Assembly (NCBI GenBank): GCA_017992885.1
Contig: JAGONT010000009.1
Span: forward strand, 1-55,283
Direction of reading: 5' to 3'
Length of the DNA: 55,283 bases
Source: Alphaproteobacteria bacterium
GTDB taxonomy: Bacteria; Pseudomonadota; Alphaproteobacteria; UBA9655
Shown: positions 37,199 through 46,571 of the stretch, in pieces
How the letters are laid out: each line of letters opens with the position of its first letter
Position numbering within the stretch: position 1 is the stretch's first letter
Notes under the pieces: generated by a model
Seen by the model: the letters and a program-made list of their open reading frames with translations, nothing else
Told to the model about the DNA's origin: nothing
Databases searched by the model: none
Made by a program: the position numbers and the translations under genes

Positions 37199-37271
37199 TA
37201 TCATTTTCATTAAAGTACTTTACCTTCTCTAAAGAAGTGGGCAAACTAGGTTCGCTTGGGGGGGAAATATA

Positions 37272-37961
37272 ATGAAAAAACAAAGACGATACAATTCTCA
37301 ATCCGGATTTAGTTTGATTGAACTCGCTGTGGTCCTAATCATCATGGGGCTTCTGATTGGGGGCATACTAAAAGGCAAAGATTTAATTGACAGTGCACGC
37401 CTTAAGCGGGTGATTTCTCAATTGAATGAGTTACGTATGGCAACAAGTGGCTTCCTTGATAAATACGATGCTTTTCCTGGTGATTTTAACAAAGCTTCAT
37501 TTCTGATCAAGTCAGGTCTGCCCAATGGAAATGGCAACGGCATTGTGGAAGGTGCAGGGCTTTCTCCGGGAAGCGAAGCCCTTTGCTTTTGGTCTCATCT
37601 GGCCGAAGCTGGTTTCATAGGAAGTCCTGGTCTTAAGAGTGAGCAAAATGTGGGTGAATTTGGTAAGGGCGCGCCTGAATCTTCTTTAGGTGGGGGGTTT
37701 ACGGTTGAGAATAATCCTCATGGATTGGCGGGTCTTTGGTTTATCCTCGGCAAAAAAAATGGAGATCATGGAGATGGTGGTTTGCTAACCCCTACCCAAG
37801 CCATGAATATTGATAAAAAAATGGATAATGGTCAACCCACCTCTGGGAAAGTGAGGGCTATTGATGGAGCTGATATTGGAGCTAATGCGTGTGTTACGGA
37901 AAAAGGGACCTATAATCTTGACAATCATGAGCCTGTGTGTGTCTTGCTCTTCCAACTCTAA
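37272..37961 (+). CDS. type IV prepilin-like protein 1
   Basis: 229 residues. The prepilin signal is clear: a basic leader MKKQRRYNSQSG, then FSLIELAVVLIIMGLLIGG with Phe at +1 and Glu at +5 of the mature form. The rest is a pseudopilin-like globular head (GFLDKYDAFPGDFNKA, and Gly/Asn-rich NGNGNGIVEGAG). A G7 run and GGGGAAA precede the ATG. It probably belongs to a type IV pilus or type II-like system, perhaps for DNA uptake or secretion, and would need the secretin at 24517. Processing peptidase and ATPase genes are not in this window. Confidence 0.85.
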   Translation: MKKQRRYNSQSGFSLIELAVVLIIMGLLIGGILKGKDLIDSARLKRVISQLNELRMATSGFLDKYDAFPGDFNKASFLIKSGLPNGNGNGIVEGAGLSPGSEALCFWSHLAEAGFIGSPGLKSEQNVGEFGKGAPESSLGGGFTVENNPHGLAGLWFILGKKNGDHGDGGLLTPTQAMNIDKKMDNGQPTSGKVRAIDGADIGANACVTEKGTYNLDNHEPVCVLLFQL

Positions 37962-38646
37962 ATCTTCAGCTCAAAATGGGTTCTCCCTTCTTGAACTCGC
38001 CATGGTTCTCGTCATTTTAGGCATTATTGGTAGCTTGAGTTTACCTCTCATGACAGCTCAGATGACAAGAACAGCAATTATAAAAACACGCACGCATCAA
38101 GACTATGTACTCAGCGCGATTGCAGCCTATGTAGAAAAAAACAAACATTTTCCCTGCCCAGCAGACCCTCAAGTTATTGGGTCTACCTATGGACTTTCCC
38201 AACTCCACTGCCGAAGTTCAAAAGCTAAAGGAATCTTGCCCTTTAAAACTCTGGGGATCAGTGAATCTTATGCAAATGATGGATTTAAACGCCTGATGAC
38301 GTATGCGGTAGAACCGGAACTTGCTAAAAAAGATACGGTTCTTCAAAATGAAGAGGGAGGATATTTAACTGTTAATAAAGAAGAAGGGGGAACCGTTCTT
38401 GCCCCTCCTCAGACTGGCGAGCAGAACCCCAACTACGTAGCTTTTGTTCTCATCAGCCATGGTGAAAGTGGAGTTGGGGCCTTTGTTAAAGGACAAGTGG
38501 GAAAAATTTTGGGAAACGTTTGTTCTCTCCATAAACGAGAAAACTATGATGATAATTTTGTTTTCGTGGAAAGTAGTCAAACGGATGATATCCTAAGGTG
38601 GGAAAGTCGGGATCAGTTTTTAAAACATTATGTGCGTTTAAGGTAG
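37927..38646 (+). CDS. type IV prepilin-like protein 2
   Basis: 239 residues from ATG 37927, which lies inside the end of prepilin 1 (35-base overlap, another frame). The leader MSLCVSCSSNSKSSAQNG is unusual because it is Ser/Cys-rich with one Lys. The cleavage site and helix G|FSLLELAMVLVILGIIG keep Phe +1 and Glu +5. The head domain contains AYVEKNKHFPCPADPQ, typical of prepilins with an N-terminal methylation helix. A frame opening from 37861 would give a longer, less plausible leader. Translation is probably coupled to prepilin 1. Confidence 0.8.
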   Translation: MSLCVSCSSNSKSSAQNGFSLLELAMVLVILGIIGSLSLPLMTAQMTRTAIIKTRTHQDYVLSAIAAYVEKNKHFPCPADPQVIGSTYGLSQLHCRSSKAKGILPFKTLGISESYANDGFKRLMTYAVEPELAKKDTVLQNEEGGYLTVNKEEGGTVLAPPQTGEQNPNYVAFVLISHGESGVGAFVKGQVGKILGNVCSLHKRENYDDNFVFVESSQTDDILRWESRDQFLKHYVRLR

Positions 38647-38658
38647 GATAGTTTTAGA

Positions 38659-38812
38659 ATAATCAGGGCTGCCTTAAGGCTCCCTCTTTCGTGGATCTCA
38701 TGGATATTCAGAGGCTTGAGTCAAGAAGTTCTGTGCTTTTCTTCGCAACCTATTCCAAGCATGGTATGGATTGTTGAATACCCTCTTTTATGTGAGACAG
38801 CCCTGCCTGAAT
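38659..38812. repeat. imperfect inverted repeat flanking a spacer
   Basis: CAGGGCTG at 38664-38671 and CAGCCCTG at 38798-38805 are perfect inverted copies, and their flanks also match partly (AATAATCA against the complement of TGAATAAC). The 140-bp interval has no ORF. It may be a small palindromic element or a long-range RNA hairpin. The evidence is thin. Confidence 0.3.
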
Positions 38813-38886
38813 AACTGATGCTTGATTCTGATTTTCAAGTGGTAAAGTATGAAAAAGAAAATTTATCTAACACAGGGAAAAGAGCT

Positions 38887-40305
38887 ATGAATTATCAAGA
38901 GGATATTTTTTTAAGCATTAAAAAAATCCTGAGCTTGGCTTTACTCCACCTGATTTTTCTAAACTCGAACGGCTATTCAATGGGCGAAGAGGGAGATCCT
39001 TTAATATTTCACCAAGTTTACCCCCGTTTTTATCAATGCTTAGATGAAACTGAACAACAAAAGCTTAAACCCCCACACTCAATCCTGTCCGCTGAGGAAT
39101 TCTTCAATTCCTTTCAAGATATTGATGATGAAGTCTTGTTGGAAAATCTTTATAGGAAGAGTCTTCTTTCTGAATTCCCCCATCAGCCTAACATTTATGC
39201 TCCTATTCGTTTAGCTCTCTTGAGAAATCCTCATTTTCAAGTCATTGAAGCCCAAGCCAAACGCAGCGCCAAAGTTGACTTTTGTTTAGGCGAGCAAGAT
39301 CAAGAGGAGGGAAGCTGGCTAACCACCTGCATATACCATTCTCTCTTTTGGCAAGGGTATCAAGATAATAGGGTTGTGAACTGGCTTATTGGGAAAAGAT
39401 TTTACTTAGCTCAGTTGTACAGAGACTTGGAAGATCCTTATACACCAATGGTGGAGCTCGCCAATAAAGAGATAAGAAACGCAGCAACGATTTTGGGGGA
39501 AGTTACCGCAACAATTCGGGAATTGCTGCAAATATTCCTAAGGCCCAACTCTATTGAGGAGATGAAAAGAGAATTGATGTCTTTTACGTTGGAAGGGGCG
39601 CATCCTAACCCTAATCAACACGGCAGTCGACAGGCACTCTTAACGTATTTATTGGAAGAACTCTCACAACGTCAAAAAGTGAATGGCATTTCTAGTGTCG
39701 CGGGCAGAATAGGTGAATTAAATTTCCAAACGAAAGAGGAGAAGAAGTACTTCTTACTTGAGGCAGTTAAGGACAATATTTATGCTTTTTACAACCAACG
39801 ATTGACTGTACTTTATAATGAGCTTTGTCATTCAGGAAATCGACTTTTTACCTTAGTATGGCAAAAAAATATATCTTTTTTAGGAGGATTAATTTTGGAG
39901 TCAGAAGCTCAACTCTATTACCAAGCACAAAAAGAGTATGAGCGGGAAATTGGAAGAATTTATCAAGGGAATCCTCAATTTTCTTTTGCTCTTCCGTTTA
40001 CTGATGTAAGTTCACAAAATGATTCTCCCTTTAATTGGAATGCTTCATATGGCCGGTTTAGAAGTGCTAATCGCGGCTTTACTGAAAATGCCGAGAGGAG
40101 CTGGAAGTCTGTTGCAGAAGGACTTGGTGATTCCCTTATTGCTTACGAACTTGCAAAAGGATGGGCAAACTCTCAAGAGGATTATGCTCAGGAAAGAACT
40201 GAATATTGGTTTAAAAAATACCAAGAGTTTGCGCCGACTCTTCCCCTAGGAGATTTTTCTTCTTTGAAACCGTTAGAACGAAGCCGAGATGAATATAATA
40301 ACTAA
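38887..40305 (+). CDS. orphan secreted protein of unknown function
   Basis: 472 residues from ATG 38887, preceded by AGGGAAAAGAG. The frame is open from 38818 but only the later start puts the hydrophobic segment (ILSLALLHLIFLNSNGYS) close to the N-terminus as a signal peptide. The mature part is charged and aromatic with helical character (YRDLEDPYTPMVELANKEI, EREIGRIYQGNPQFSF). I recognise no domain, repeat or catalytic motif. It follows the prepilins but is separated by a 240-base spacer. It could be an envelope or effector protein; that is a guess. Confidence 0.6.
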   Translation: MNYQEDIFLSIKKILSLALLHLIFLNSNGYSMGEEGDPLIFHQVYPRFYQCLDETEQQKLKPPHSILSAEEFFNSFQDIDDEVLLENLYRKSLLSEFPHQPNIYAPIRLALLRNPHFQVIEAQAKRSAKVDFCLGEQDQEEGSWLTTCIYHSLFWQGYQDNRVVNWLIGKRFYLAQLYRDLEDPYTPMVELANKEIRNAATILGEVTATIRELLQIFLRPNSIEEMKRELMSFTLEGAHPNPNQHGSRQALLTYLLEELSQRQKVNGISSVAGRIGELNFQTKEEKKYFLLEAVKDNIYAFYNQRLTVLYNELCHSGNRLFTLVWQKNISFLGGLILESEAQLYYQAQKEYEREIGRIYQGNPQFSFALPFTDVSSQNDSPFNWNASYGRFRSANRGFTENAERSWKSVAEGLGDSLIAYELAKGWANSQEDYAQERTEYWFKKYQEFAPTLPLGDFSSLKPLERSRDEYNN

Positions 40306-40329
40306 GTGTTGGAGTGTTGACAGCTAGAA

Positions 40330-40622
40330 ATGTATGCTACTAAAAAACATGATGGACTCGCAAAACTTAAAAATGCTTTTACCTATCTATAAAGATGCTG
40401 GTGTGAATGAAATCATTTTGCCCGTACCTTATAATTGTTTCTTAGAAATAGAAGAAACGCTTCCCCCCCCCCCTTTACCCGCTAAACATTTAGAGGAAAA
40501 CAAAGCCCCGTCATTGCTCCGTTGCTCTCGCCAAAAGTTGTAACGACGACGGCCCATTCCTCGGCCCAATCTGCTCAATCTTTAGAGGAACTCCGAGCGG
40601 CCCTCATGGCTTTTTCTTTTTA
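40330..40622 (+). pseudogene. frameshifted proline-rich small gene with a C11 tract
   Basis: Three coding-looking stretches follow one another but in alternating frames. First MYATKKHDGLAKLKNAFTYL from ATG 40330, then YKDAGVNEIILPVPYNCFLE and EETLPPPPLPAKHLEENKAP one frame over, then VIAPLLSPKVVTTTAHSSAQ and SLEELRAALMAFSF back in the first frame, ending at TAG 40620-40622. Read together they give about 97 residues. The middle part includes an uninterrupted C11 run at 40463-40473. I do not recognise the product. It looks like a decayed gene, or one whose expression depends on slippage. Confidence 0.45.
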
Positions 40623-40628
40623 GCCATG
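40605..40628. terminator. hairpin at the end of the proline-rich remnant
   Basis: CATGGCT (40605-40611) pairs with AGCCATG (40622-40628) around a T-rich 10-base loop. No long T-run follows on either strand, so termination is uncertain. It lies between convergent units (the remnant and ftsH). Confidence 0.35.
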
Positions 40629-40711
40629 GGCGTAAATTATTTGTCATCTTATATCGTAAGTGATGGGTGAATCAGCTTTTTGATAGACGCAATCCGATCA
40701 AGAGGAATAAT

Positions 40712-42655
40712 TTATACTTCCTCTACAGGTTTTGGGTATCCTTTCGATGTTTTTTTTGTAGAAGGGCTTTTTGCCTTTCTTGCTGTTTTTTTTCCTCCGG
40801 AAGGAATAGAGGAGGATCTTGGTATATCAGGTCCTGAAGCATATTTAGGACGATCAAGTTTTCCCTCTTTTAACAGTATGTTAATTTCATCACCACTTAA
40901 GGTTTCGTATTCCAGTAAGGATTGGGCAAGAAGTTCAAGGTGAGCACGATATTCTGTAAGAATGTTTTTAGCTCTTCCATAAGCTTCTTCAATAATCCGT
41001 TTGATTTCTTGGTCGATTAGCTGGGCTGTTGATTCAGAAATATTCTTATGTTGAGCAACAGAATGACCCAGGAAAACCTCTTGAGTGTTTTCCCCATAGG
41101 TGATGGGGCCCAGTTTTTCACTCATCCCCCATTCGGTGACCATACGTCGAGCTATTTGTGTAGCCATACTAATGTCAGAGGATGCTCCAGTTGTTATTTT
41201 GTTTGTTCCAAAGATCATTTCTTCTGCAATACGTCCACCCATGGCAACTGCAAGATCGGCATGAAGTCGTTCGCGTGACATCGAAATGCGATCTCCTTCA
41301 GGAAGCCGCATCACCATTCCCAACGCCCGTCCACGGGGGATAATTGTAGCCTTATGGATAGGATCCGATGCGGGACTATGAAAGGCGACCACTGCGTGAC
41401 CTGATTCATGATAGGCGGTGAGACGTTTTTCTTCTTCTGTCATAACCATGGAACGACGTTCACTTCCCATCATCACTTTATCTTTAGCTTCTTCAAGCTC
41501 AGCCATTGAAACCGTTCGACGATTACGTCTAGCGGCTAGAAGCGCAGCTTCATTCACAAGATTAGCCAGATCTGCCCCCGAAAATCCAGGAGTTCCCCGT
41601 GCAATTATTTTTAGGTCAACATTTTCAGCTAAAGGAACTTGACGCACATGAACTTCAAGGATTTTTTCACGTCCTAAAACATCAGGATTAGGGACAACAA
41701 CTTGTCTGTCAAAACGACCTGGTCTTAAAAGAGCGGGGTCGAGAACATCGGGACGATTGGTTGCCGCAATAAGAATGACGCCATCATTTGCTTCAAAACC
41801 ATCCATTTCCACAAGAAGCTGGTTAAGAGTTTGTTCACGTTCATCGTTGCCTCCTCCAAGTCCTGCTCCTCTGTGACGACCGACAGCGTCAATTTCATCT
41901 ATAAAAATAATGCAGGGCGCATTTTTCTTGCCCTGCTCAAATAAATCACGAACGCGGCTTGCACCAACACCAACAAACATTTCCACGAAATCTGAACCCG
42001 AGATGGTAAAAAAAGGAACCTCGGCTTCTCCAGCTATGGCACGCGCTAGAAGTGTTTTACCCGTTCCTGGAGGACCGACAAGTAAAATACCCCTTGGGAT
42101 TTTTCCTCCTAAACGTTGAAATTTCTGAGGATCCCTTAGAAATTCGACGACTTCTTCAAGCTCTTGCTTGGCTTCATCGACACCGGCCACATTTTTAAAT
42201 GTAACTTGCGAGACTTTATCATCTAGGAGGCGGGCACGAGATTTACCAAATCCCATGGCTTTATTGCCTCCAGATTGCATTTGGCGCATGAAAAAAATCC
42301 AAACACCAATCAATAAAATCATAGGAAGCCAAGAAATAAAGATTTGAAAGAATGTTGGCATATCTTCTTCCACGGGAGCTGCTTTAATTCGAACATTGTT
42401 TTCTAAAAGCCTATCCACAAGATGGGTGTCATGAGGGGGCACGACGGATGAGAAAGTAGTGCCATCTGTGAAATGGCCATGGACGAGATCGCCTCGGATA
42501 AGGACTTCTTGGATACGACCTTCCTTAATATCTTGTAAAAGCGTTGAATAATCAATGCCTACATGTTGTTTTTGAGAAGGAGGAGATTGAAATAAATTAA
42601 AAATTGCCACTAAAAAAAGGCCAACGATAATCCAAAGGGCTAAATTTCGATTCAT
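40712..42655 (-). CDS. ftsH: ATP-dependent zinc metalloprotease FtsH
   Basis: Membrane-anchored AAA+ protease that degrades membrane proteins and regulators. 647 residues. Membrane helices lie near residues 5-22 and 103-122. Walker A GPPGTGKT is near 195, Walker [16 protein letters not shown] near 250, and the second region of homology is [21 protein letters not shown]. The zinc site is HESGHAVV near 418, with a downstream Asp. The C-terminal tail is Lys/Ser-rich. It follows tilS by 35 bases, a common alphaproteobacterial order. Confidence 0.97.
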   Translation of the reverse strand: MNRNLALWIIVGLFLVAIFNLFQSPPSQKQHVGIDYSTLLQDIKEGRIQEVLIRGDLVHGHFTDGTTFSSVVPPHDTHLVDRLLENNVRIKAAPVEEDMPTFFQIFISWLPMILLIGVWIFFMRQMQSGGNKAMGFGKSRARLLDDKVSQVTFKNVAGVDEAKQELEEVVEFLRDPQKFQRLGGKIPRGILLVGPPGTGKTLLARAIAGEAEVPFFTISGSDFVEMFVGVGASRVRDLFEQGKKNAPCIIFIDEIDAVGRHRGAGLGGGNDEREQTLNQLLVEMDGFEANDGVILIAATNRPDVLDPALLRPGRFDRQVVVPNPDVLGREKILEVHVRQVPLAENVDLKIIARGTPGFSGADLANLVNEAALLAARRNRRTVSMAELEEAKDKVMMGSERRSMVMTEEEKRLTAYHESGHAVVAFHSPASDPIHKATIIPRGRALGMVMRLPEGDRISMSRERLHADLAVAMGGRIAEEMIFGTNKITTGASSDISMATQIARRMVTEWGMSEKLGPITYGENTQEVFLGHSVAQHKNISESTAQLIDQEIKRIIEEAYGRAKNILTEYRAHLELLAQSLLEYETLSGDEINILLKEGKLDRPKYASGPDIPRSSSIPSGGKKTARKAKSPSTKKTSKGYPKPVEEV

Positions 42656-42690
42656 AGAATAAGAGTCTCACGTTAATTGTTTGTATAATT

Positions 42691-43953
42691 TTATATAGTG
42701 AATCTTAACGAATTGTGAAAGAGGGGCTTTATATAAATATATTTTTGGATGTCCTCTGCACAATCAACATTATAACAAAGATGTGGAATGGAAACAATTT
42801 TTTCCTTAATCCATAAAGTTGGAAGACTGGGCCAAGCTGAAGAAGGGATTGAAGAGGCTATATTTTTTTTAAAAGAAGGAATGGATCTTAAAGGGGCGAG
42901 AACAACTTCTTCTGGGACATGATCTTTAATATGGGGGTCAATCCAAAATCGTTGATCCCATAGAGTTTCTTCCTGCAAGAGAGAAAGAGAAAAATTTTCC
43001 TTGATGACGGCAACTTCACGGAAGAGAGAGATCTGAGTTTGTTGAGGAACCCAATAGATTCCTCCCACAGTAAACGAGGAAAATGAGTTAATTTTGTTTA
43101 AAATGGTGTTAATTTGTGTTGAACGGGGGGGGTAGAATGCTCCAGAAAACCACTGCATAAGTAAAGATAAAAGTCTTTTGACGAGAGCTGGATGTAAATC
43201 TTCAAAAGCTTTTCTTTCCAAAGTTATGTATCCTGGGTTATGAAGGAAGACAGTGGTGTTAAGAGTTTCTTGAAGGGAGCTATTAATAAAATCAGCATCT
43301 ACTTGAAGTTTTTCCATGATATGAGTAAGACGTTGAGAGGAAAGTCCTTCTTTCTCTAAAAATGTCCGCAAACGTCCTCTAAAAAACCGTTGGTTGCTAT
43401 TACTAGGATCTTCAATCCAAGTTTGCTTTTCATTAATTAATGTGGCCTTAAGACGCTCTTTTGAAAATCCAAGAAGAGGGCGGAGGAAGGTAATGCCCTC
43501 TCGCGATACTTGCTTTTTCATGCCTGATAATCCTTCGAGTCCACTTCCTGATGAAAGACGTAACCAAAATGTTTCTTCTTGATCTTGTTGATGGTGGCCT
43601 AACAGAAGGGAGGACATATGATTCGTTTTGCACCAGTTTATGAGGAGGTGATAGCGAGCATTACGGGCTTTTTCTTGTAAACGTGAGGTGGGTTTTACTC
43701 CCTGCCATTCTAAAATAATATGCTCGATGCTTTTTTCTTGGGTCCATTGCTGAAGCCAGCGCACTTCGTTTTTTGATTCAGGGCGCAAACCGTGGTCAAC
43801 AGTCAGAGCTATCACCCGACCGCCTTTTAGCTGGGCCAATTTAGAGGCAAGCAGTAAAAGGGCAAGACTATCTGCTCCTCCTGATGTTGCAACGATAAGG
43901 GGAAAACTGATATCTTTTAAGCAAGCTTCAAATTCAGATAGCGTGATTTTCAT
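42691..43953 (-). CDS. tilS: tRNA(Ile)-lysidine synthase
   Basis: Converts C34 of tRNA-Ile(CAU) to lysidine, so that it reads AUA. 420 residues from ATG 43953; the frame opens at 43992, but MKITLSEFEACLKD is the more usual start. The PP-loop SGGADS lies at about residues 26-31, VDHGLRPESKNEVRWLQQW near 55, and LGHHQQDQEETFWLRLSSGS, a typical family segment, near 115-134. The C-terminal third is diverged. Upstream gene of ftsH. Confidence 0.93.
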   Translation of the reverse strand: MKITLSEFEACLKDISFPLIVATSGGADSLALLLLASKLAQLKGGRVIALTVDHGLRPESKNEVRWLQQWTQEKSIEHIILEWQGVKPTSRLQEKARNARYHLLINWCKTNHMSSLLLGHHQQDQEETFWLRLSSGSGLEGLSGMKKQVSREGITFLRPLLGFSKERLKATLINEKQTWIEDPSNSNQRFFRGRLRTFLEKEGLSSQRLTHIMEKLQVDADFINSSLQETLNTTVFLHNPGYITLERKAFEDLHPALVKRLLSLLMQWFSGAFYPPRSTQINTILNKINSFSSFTVGGIYWVPQQTQISLFREVAVIKENFSLSLLQEETLWDQRFWIDPHIKDHVPEEVVLAPLRSIPSFKKNIASSIPSSAWPSLPTLWIKEKIVSIPHLCYNVDCAEDIQKYIYIKPLFHNSLRFTI

Positions 43954-43992
43954 AAGACTACCATTAATGATAGATGATGTAACAAGGGTCAA

Positions 43993-44383
43993 TCATCAAT
44001 ATAGGAGAAAGAAAACTTGTTTTTTGAAACGTATACCAAAGTACGGCATTAAAATTTTAAGCAATTGATTATAAATGCATTAAAAAGCAATATCAAACTC
44101 AATGCTTTTGAGAGGTTTGTAGGTTATTAAAAAAGAGGTGGAAAATATGGTCGGGGAGGGTTATTTAAAACCCCAAGTTGCTATTGTTCTTGTTATTCTT
44201 TCAGCGACTTCGACCCCCCCGTAAGCTTCTATGTAAGCTAACTCTCAAAAGAAGTCAAGGAAACATTTTTAAGAGAAGGTTCTCTATAAATTTTGAACGA
44301 ACATAGAGGTTCGCTTAACTTTTTATTAATCATTGTATGGCATCGTTTTTTGATTCAATGGTAAATAAGAATGAGAAAGTTCT
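43993..44383. other. divergent spacer between tilS and phaB
   Basis: AT-rich promoter region for two divergent genes. A 25-codon plus-strand ORF begins at ATG 44147 (MVGEGYLKPQVAIVLVILSA) behind AGAGGTGG and ends after a C7 run at 44213-44220. It has a plausible ribosome site but no recognised relative and may be a gene remnant. GTAAGCTTC and GTAAGCTAA repeat near 44221-44240. No RNA gene was seen. Confidence 0.4.
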
Positions 44384-45106
44384 ATGAAGAAACTGGCATT
44401 AGTTACAGGAGGAATACGCGGGATTGGAGCAGCTATTTCTCAAAACTTAAAGAAAGCGGGATATACTGTCGTTGCTGTTTATCACGATAATAATAAGGTT
44501 GCCGATACTTTTCAAAAGAGTACAGGAATTTTCACGTATAAGTGGGATGTGAGTGATTTTAAGGCGTGCCAAGAGGGAGTTGCACGGGTGACTAAAGAAT
44601 ATGGCCCAATTGATATTCTTGTTAATAATGCAGGCATTGCGCGAGATGGGATGTTGCATAAAATGGATTATTCTCAATGGCTGCTTGTACTCCAAACGAA
44701 TCTTACCTCTTGTTTTAATATGTGTCGTCAGGTGATTGAACCAATGCGAGATCGTGGATATGGAAGAATCATAAATATCAGTTCAATTAATGGCCAAAAA
44801 GGACAGTTGGGTCAAACAAACTATTCAGCTGCGAAGGCTGGTATTATTGGTCTTACCAAAGCTCTTGCTCAAGAAAGTGCGGCAAAAGGGATTACGGTTA
44901 ATGCTATTGCTCCAGGGTACATTAATACAGAAATGTTACAAAGTATGCCTGAGCCTGTGCTCACACAAATTACTCATCAAATACCTATAGGGCGCCTTGG
45001 GAAGCCTGAAGAAGTTGCACGAGCTGTTGTTTTCCTGGCTTCTGATGAGGCTGGATTTATGACAGGAACTACCCTTACTCTTAATGGAGGGCAATACTTA
45101 GTTTAA
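44384..45106 (+). CDS. phaB: acetoacetyl-CoA reductase
   Basis: Short-chain dehydrogenase of 240 residues that reduces acetoacetyl-CoA to 3-hydroxybutyryl-CoA with NADPH for polyhydroxybutyrate. The cofactor loop TGGIRGIG lies at about residues 8-15, NNAG in VNNAGIARDG near 88, and the catalytic Ser, Tyr and Lys in NISSINGQKG and NYSAAKAG (near 138-157). The C-terminus FMTGTTLTLNGGQYLV is characteristic of PhaB rather than FabG. The phasin gene follows, supporting the assignment. PhaA and PhaC are not in this window. Confidence 0.92.
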   Translation: MKKLALVTGGIRGIGAAISQNLKKAGYTVVAVYHDNNKVADTFQKSTGIFTYKWDVSDFKACQEGVARVTKEYGPIDILVNNAGIARDGMLHKMDYSQWLLVLQTNLTSCFNMCRQVIEPMRDRGYGRIINISSINGQKGQLGQTNYSAAKAGIIGLTKALAQESAAKGITVNAIAPGYINTEMLQSMPEPVLTQITHQIPIGRLGKPEEVARAVVFLASDEAGFMTGTTLTLNGGQYLV

Positions 45107-45193
45107 TGGAAAACATGAGTCTTATGAGTGATGAAGTAAAAGAGTGAGTTAAAATAAAATAAAATTAAATAAATGAAAAAAGGAGAAAATTTC

Positions 45194-45634
45194 ATGGCTA
45201 AAGAAACAAATATTCCACCCTTTATGGAAGAAGGATTCAGTTCATTTAAGCAATTCAAATTTCCAGGAGCTGATATGGAAACTCTTCTCTCTACCTATCA
45301 AAGAAATATGGAGTTGATGAATGCTGCTCAGAAAACTACAACAGAAACCACACAAACTGTGATGGATCTTCAAAAACAATATTTCAAGAGTCTTTTTGAT
45401 CAATGGAATGATGAGATAAAGAATAGCTTTTCTAAGGCTCCCGCGGATCAGAGAACCGCTCATCAAGCAGAAGCTGCAAAAGCAGCCGTTGATCAAACGA
45501 TAAAACATGTGCGCGATGTTAATGCCATCATTGCCAAGTCAAATGAAACAATTATTGAATCTATGCAAAAGCATTTTAAGGAAAGTCTAAGTGAATCTCC
45601 GGATTTAGCAAAAAAGAGTAAGGATAAACGATAG
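45194..45634 (+). CDS. phasin family protein
   Basis: 146 residues, coats polyhydroxybutyrate granules. The start at ATG 45194 is preceded by AAGGAG at a 9-base distance; an in-frame ATG at 45173 lies before that ribosome site and is rejected. The protein is amphipathic-helical and Gln/Ala/Lys-rich with the phasin-type segment LLSTYQRNMELMNAAQKTT and KQYFKSLFDQWNDEIKNSF. It lacks a signal peptide. Placed right after phaB. Confidence 0.88.
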   Translation: MAKETNIPPFMEEGFSSFKQFKFPGADMETLLSTYQRNMELMNAAQKTTTETTQTVMDLQKQYFKSLFDQWNDEIKNSFSKAPADQRTAHQAEAAKAAVDQTIKHVRDVNAIIAKSNETIIESMQKHFKESLSESPDLAKKSKDKR

Positions 45635-45725
45635 ATAAGACTTAAGAAGAAAAGTATTTTTTATTTATACAGTAATTATAAATTAAAAAATTCTAAAATT
45701 AAGTAAAATGGATTTTTTGATGGCT

Positions 45726-45755
45726 AAAGAAGCTTTCATGCAAGAAAGCTTCTTT
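45726..45755 (+). terminator. strong hairpin after the phasin gene
   Basis: AAAGAAGCTTTC (45726-45737) and GAAAGCTTCTTT (45744-45755) form a perfect 12-bp stem with an ATGCAA loop, about 90 bases after the phasin stop. The T-run is short, so it may terminate poorly or stabilise the mRNA end. Confidence 0.6.
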
Positions 45756-46093
45756 AAGGCTAAGTTTTAATGGAAGTTCAAACGTTACCTAAATAACAAC
45801 AAAAATTAAATGCAGCATATAATAAAGCGAAAAGATTGGCTGTTGTTAAAGTAGGAAATATTACCCTTAAAATACCACATAACCCCAAAACAGCCTCTCA
45901 GTCTCCCTTTCTTATAAAAAGAGCAAAAACATGGGGTTTATGTTGACCCATCTTGATCTATGGCAACAGCATTTATCGGATTTTGCAAGAAAGAAAAACT
46001 GGAACATGTTGTTGATTTTGATTGTTCCTAAGGCACTGCCATAGCCTTTGCTTTATAACAATTTACAAAAAATAATTAAGACAAAGTATAATG
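45756..46093. other. spacer with short decayed-looking frames
   Basis: No gene is recognised. One plus-strand frame from ATG 45931 (MGFMLTHLDLWQQHLSDFAR and on to KALP, ending at TAG 46042-46044) looks somewhat protein-like but has no ribosome site and no recognised family. It may be a transposon or gene remnant. Confidence 0.3.
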
Positions 46094-46192
46094 CTGGATT
46101 GCTTTGCTCCACTCGCAATGACGAGTTCTTATATTGAAAAAGAACAGGCTCGTCATTACGCGGAGGGACGAAGTCCCAACAAAGCAACCCAG
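46094..46192. repeat. 99-bp palindromic repeat element
   Basis: The outer arms CTGGATTGCTTTG (46094-46106) and CAAAGCAACCCAG (46180-46192) match at 12 of 13 positions when inverted. Inner arms around CGCAATGACGAG (near 46114-46125) and CTCGTCATTACGCG (46149-46162) also pair. The motif CTGGATTGCTT...CGCAATGACG is a type of short palindromic repeat familiar from Rickettsiales and related genomes. No transposase is encoded. An ORF running across it is an artefact. Confidence 0.75.
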
Positions 46193-46278
46193 AAACGTAA
46201 ACTTAAATTACGTAATTGGTATAAATTAAATTCATTCCCTCTTTTACCTTTACAGGTAGCTGGAATGTTTTGGCTAAA

Positions 46279-46479
46279 CTAGCCTTCTCGTTCAGAACGC
46301 TTGCGGGCAAGCTTACGAGCACGCCGAATAGCTTCTGCTTGCTCACGGGCTTTTCGCTCGGAAGGTTTTTCATAATGTCGACGTAACTTCATCTCTCGAA
46401 AAATACCTTCTCGTTGCATTTTTTTCTTGAGTACACGAAGCGCTTGATCAACATTATTGTCACGGACAATAACTTGCAT
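46279..46479 (-). CDS. rpsU: 30S ribosomal protein S21
   Basis: 66 residues, full length and very basic. [20 protein letters not shown] and the central [20 protein letters not shown] are diagnostic. A near-perfect ribosome site AAGGAGGT (minus strand, 46498-46491) lies 11 bases before the ATG, fitting a highly expressed gene. It acts in the small subunit near the anti-Shine-Dalgarno region. It is divergent from coq9. Confidence 0.97.
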   Translation of the reverse strand: MQVIVRDNNVDQALRVLKKKMQREGIFREMKLRRHYEKPSERKAREQAEAIRRARKLARKRSEREG

Positions 46480-46571
46480 AAACCCCTAACACCTCCTTCC
46501 AAAATTAAGCTAAAGTTTGCATAAAGAAAGATGAGTATAGTCTATGGGGTTTATTAAGAAAAGAGAAAAGT

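Noticed and set aside
44147..44230. 25-codon ORF before a C7 run as a real gene
   Set aside because: Plausible ribosome site but no recognisable relative; kept only as a note in the spacer.
46091..46282. 63-codon plus-strand ORF
   Set aside because: Its first half is the palindromic repeat element; no conserved protein features.
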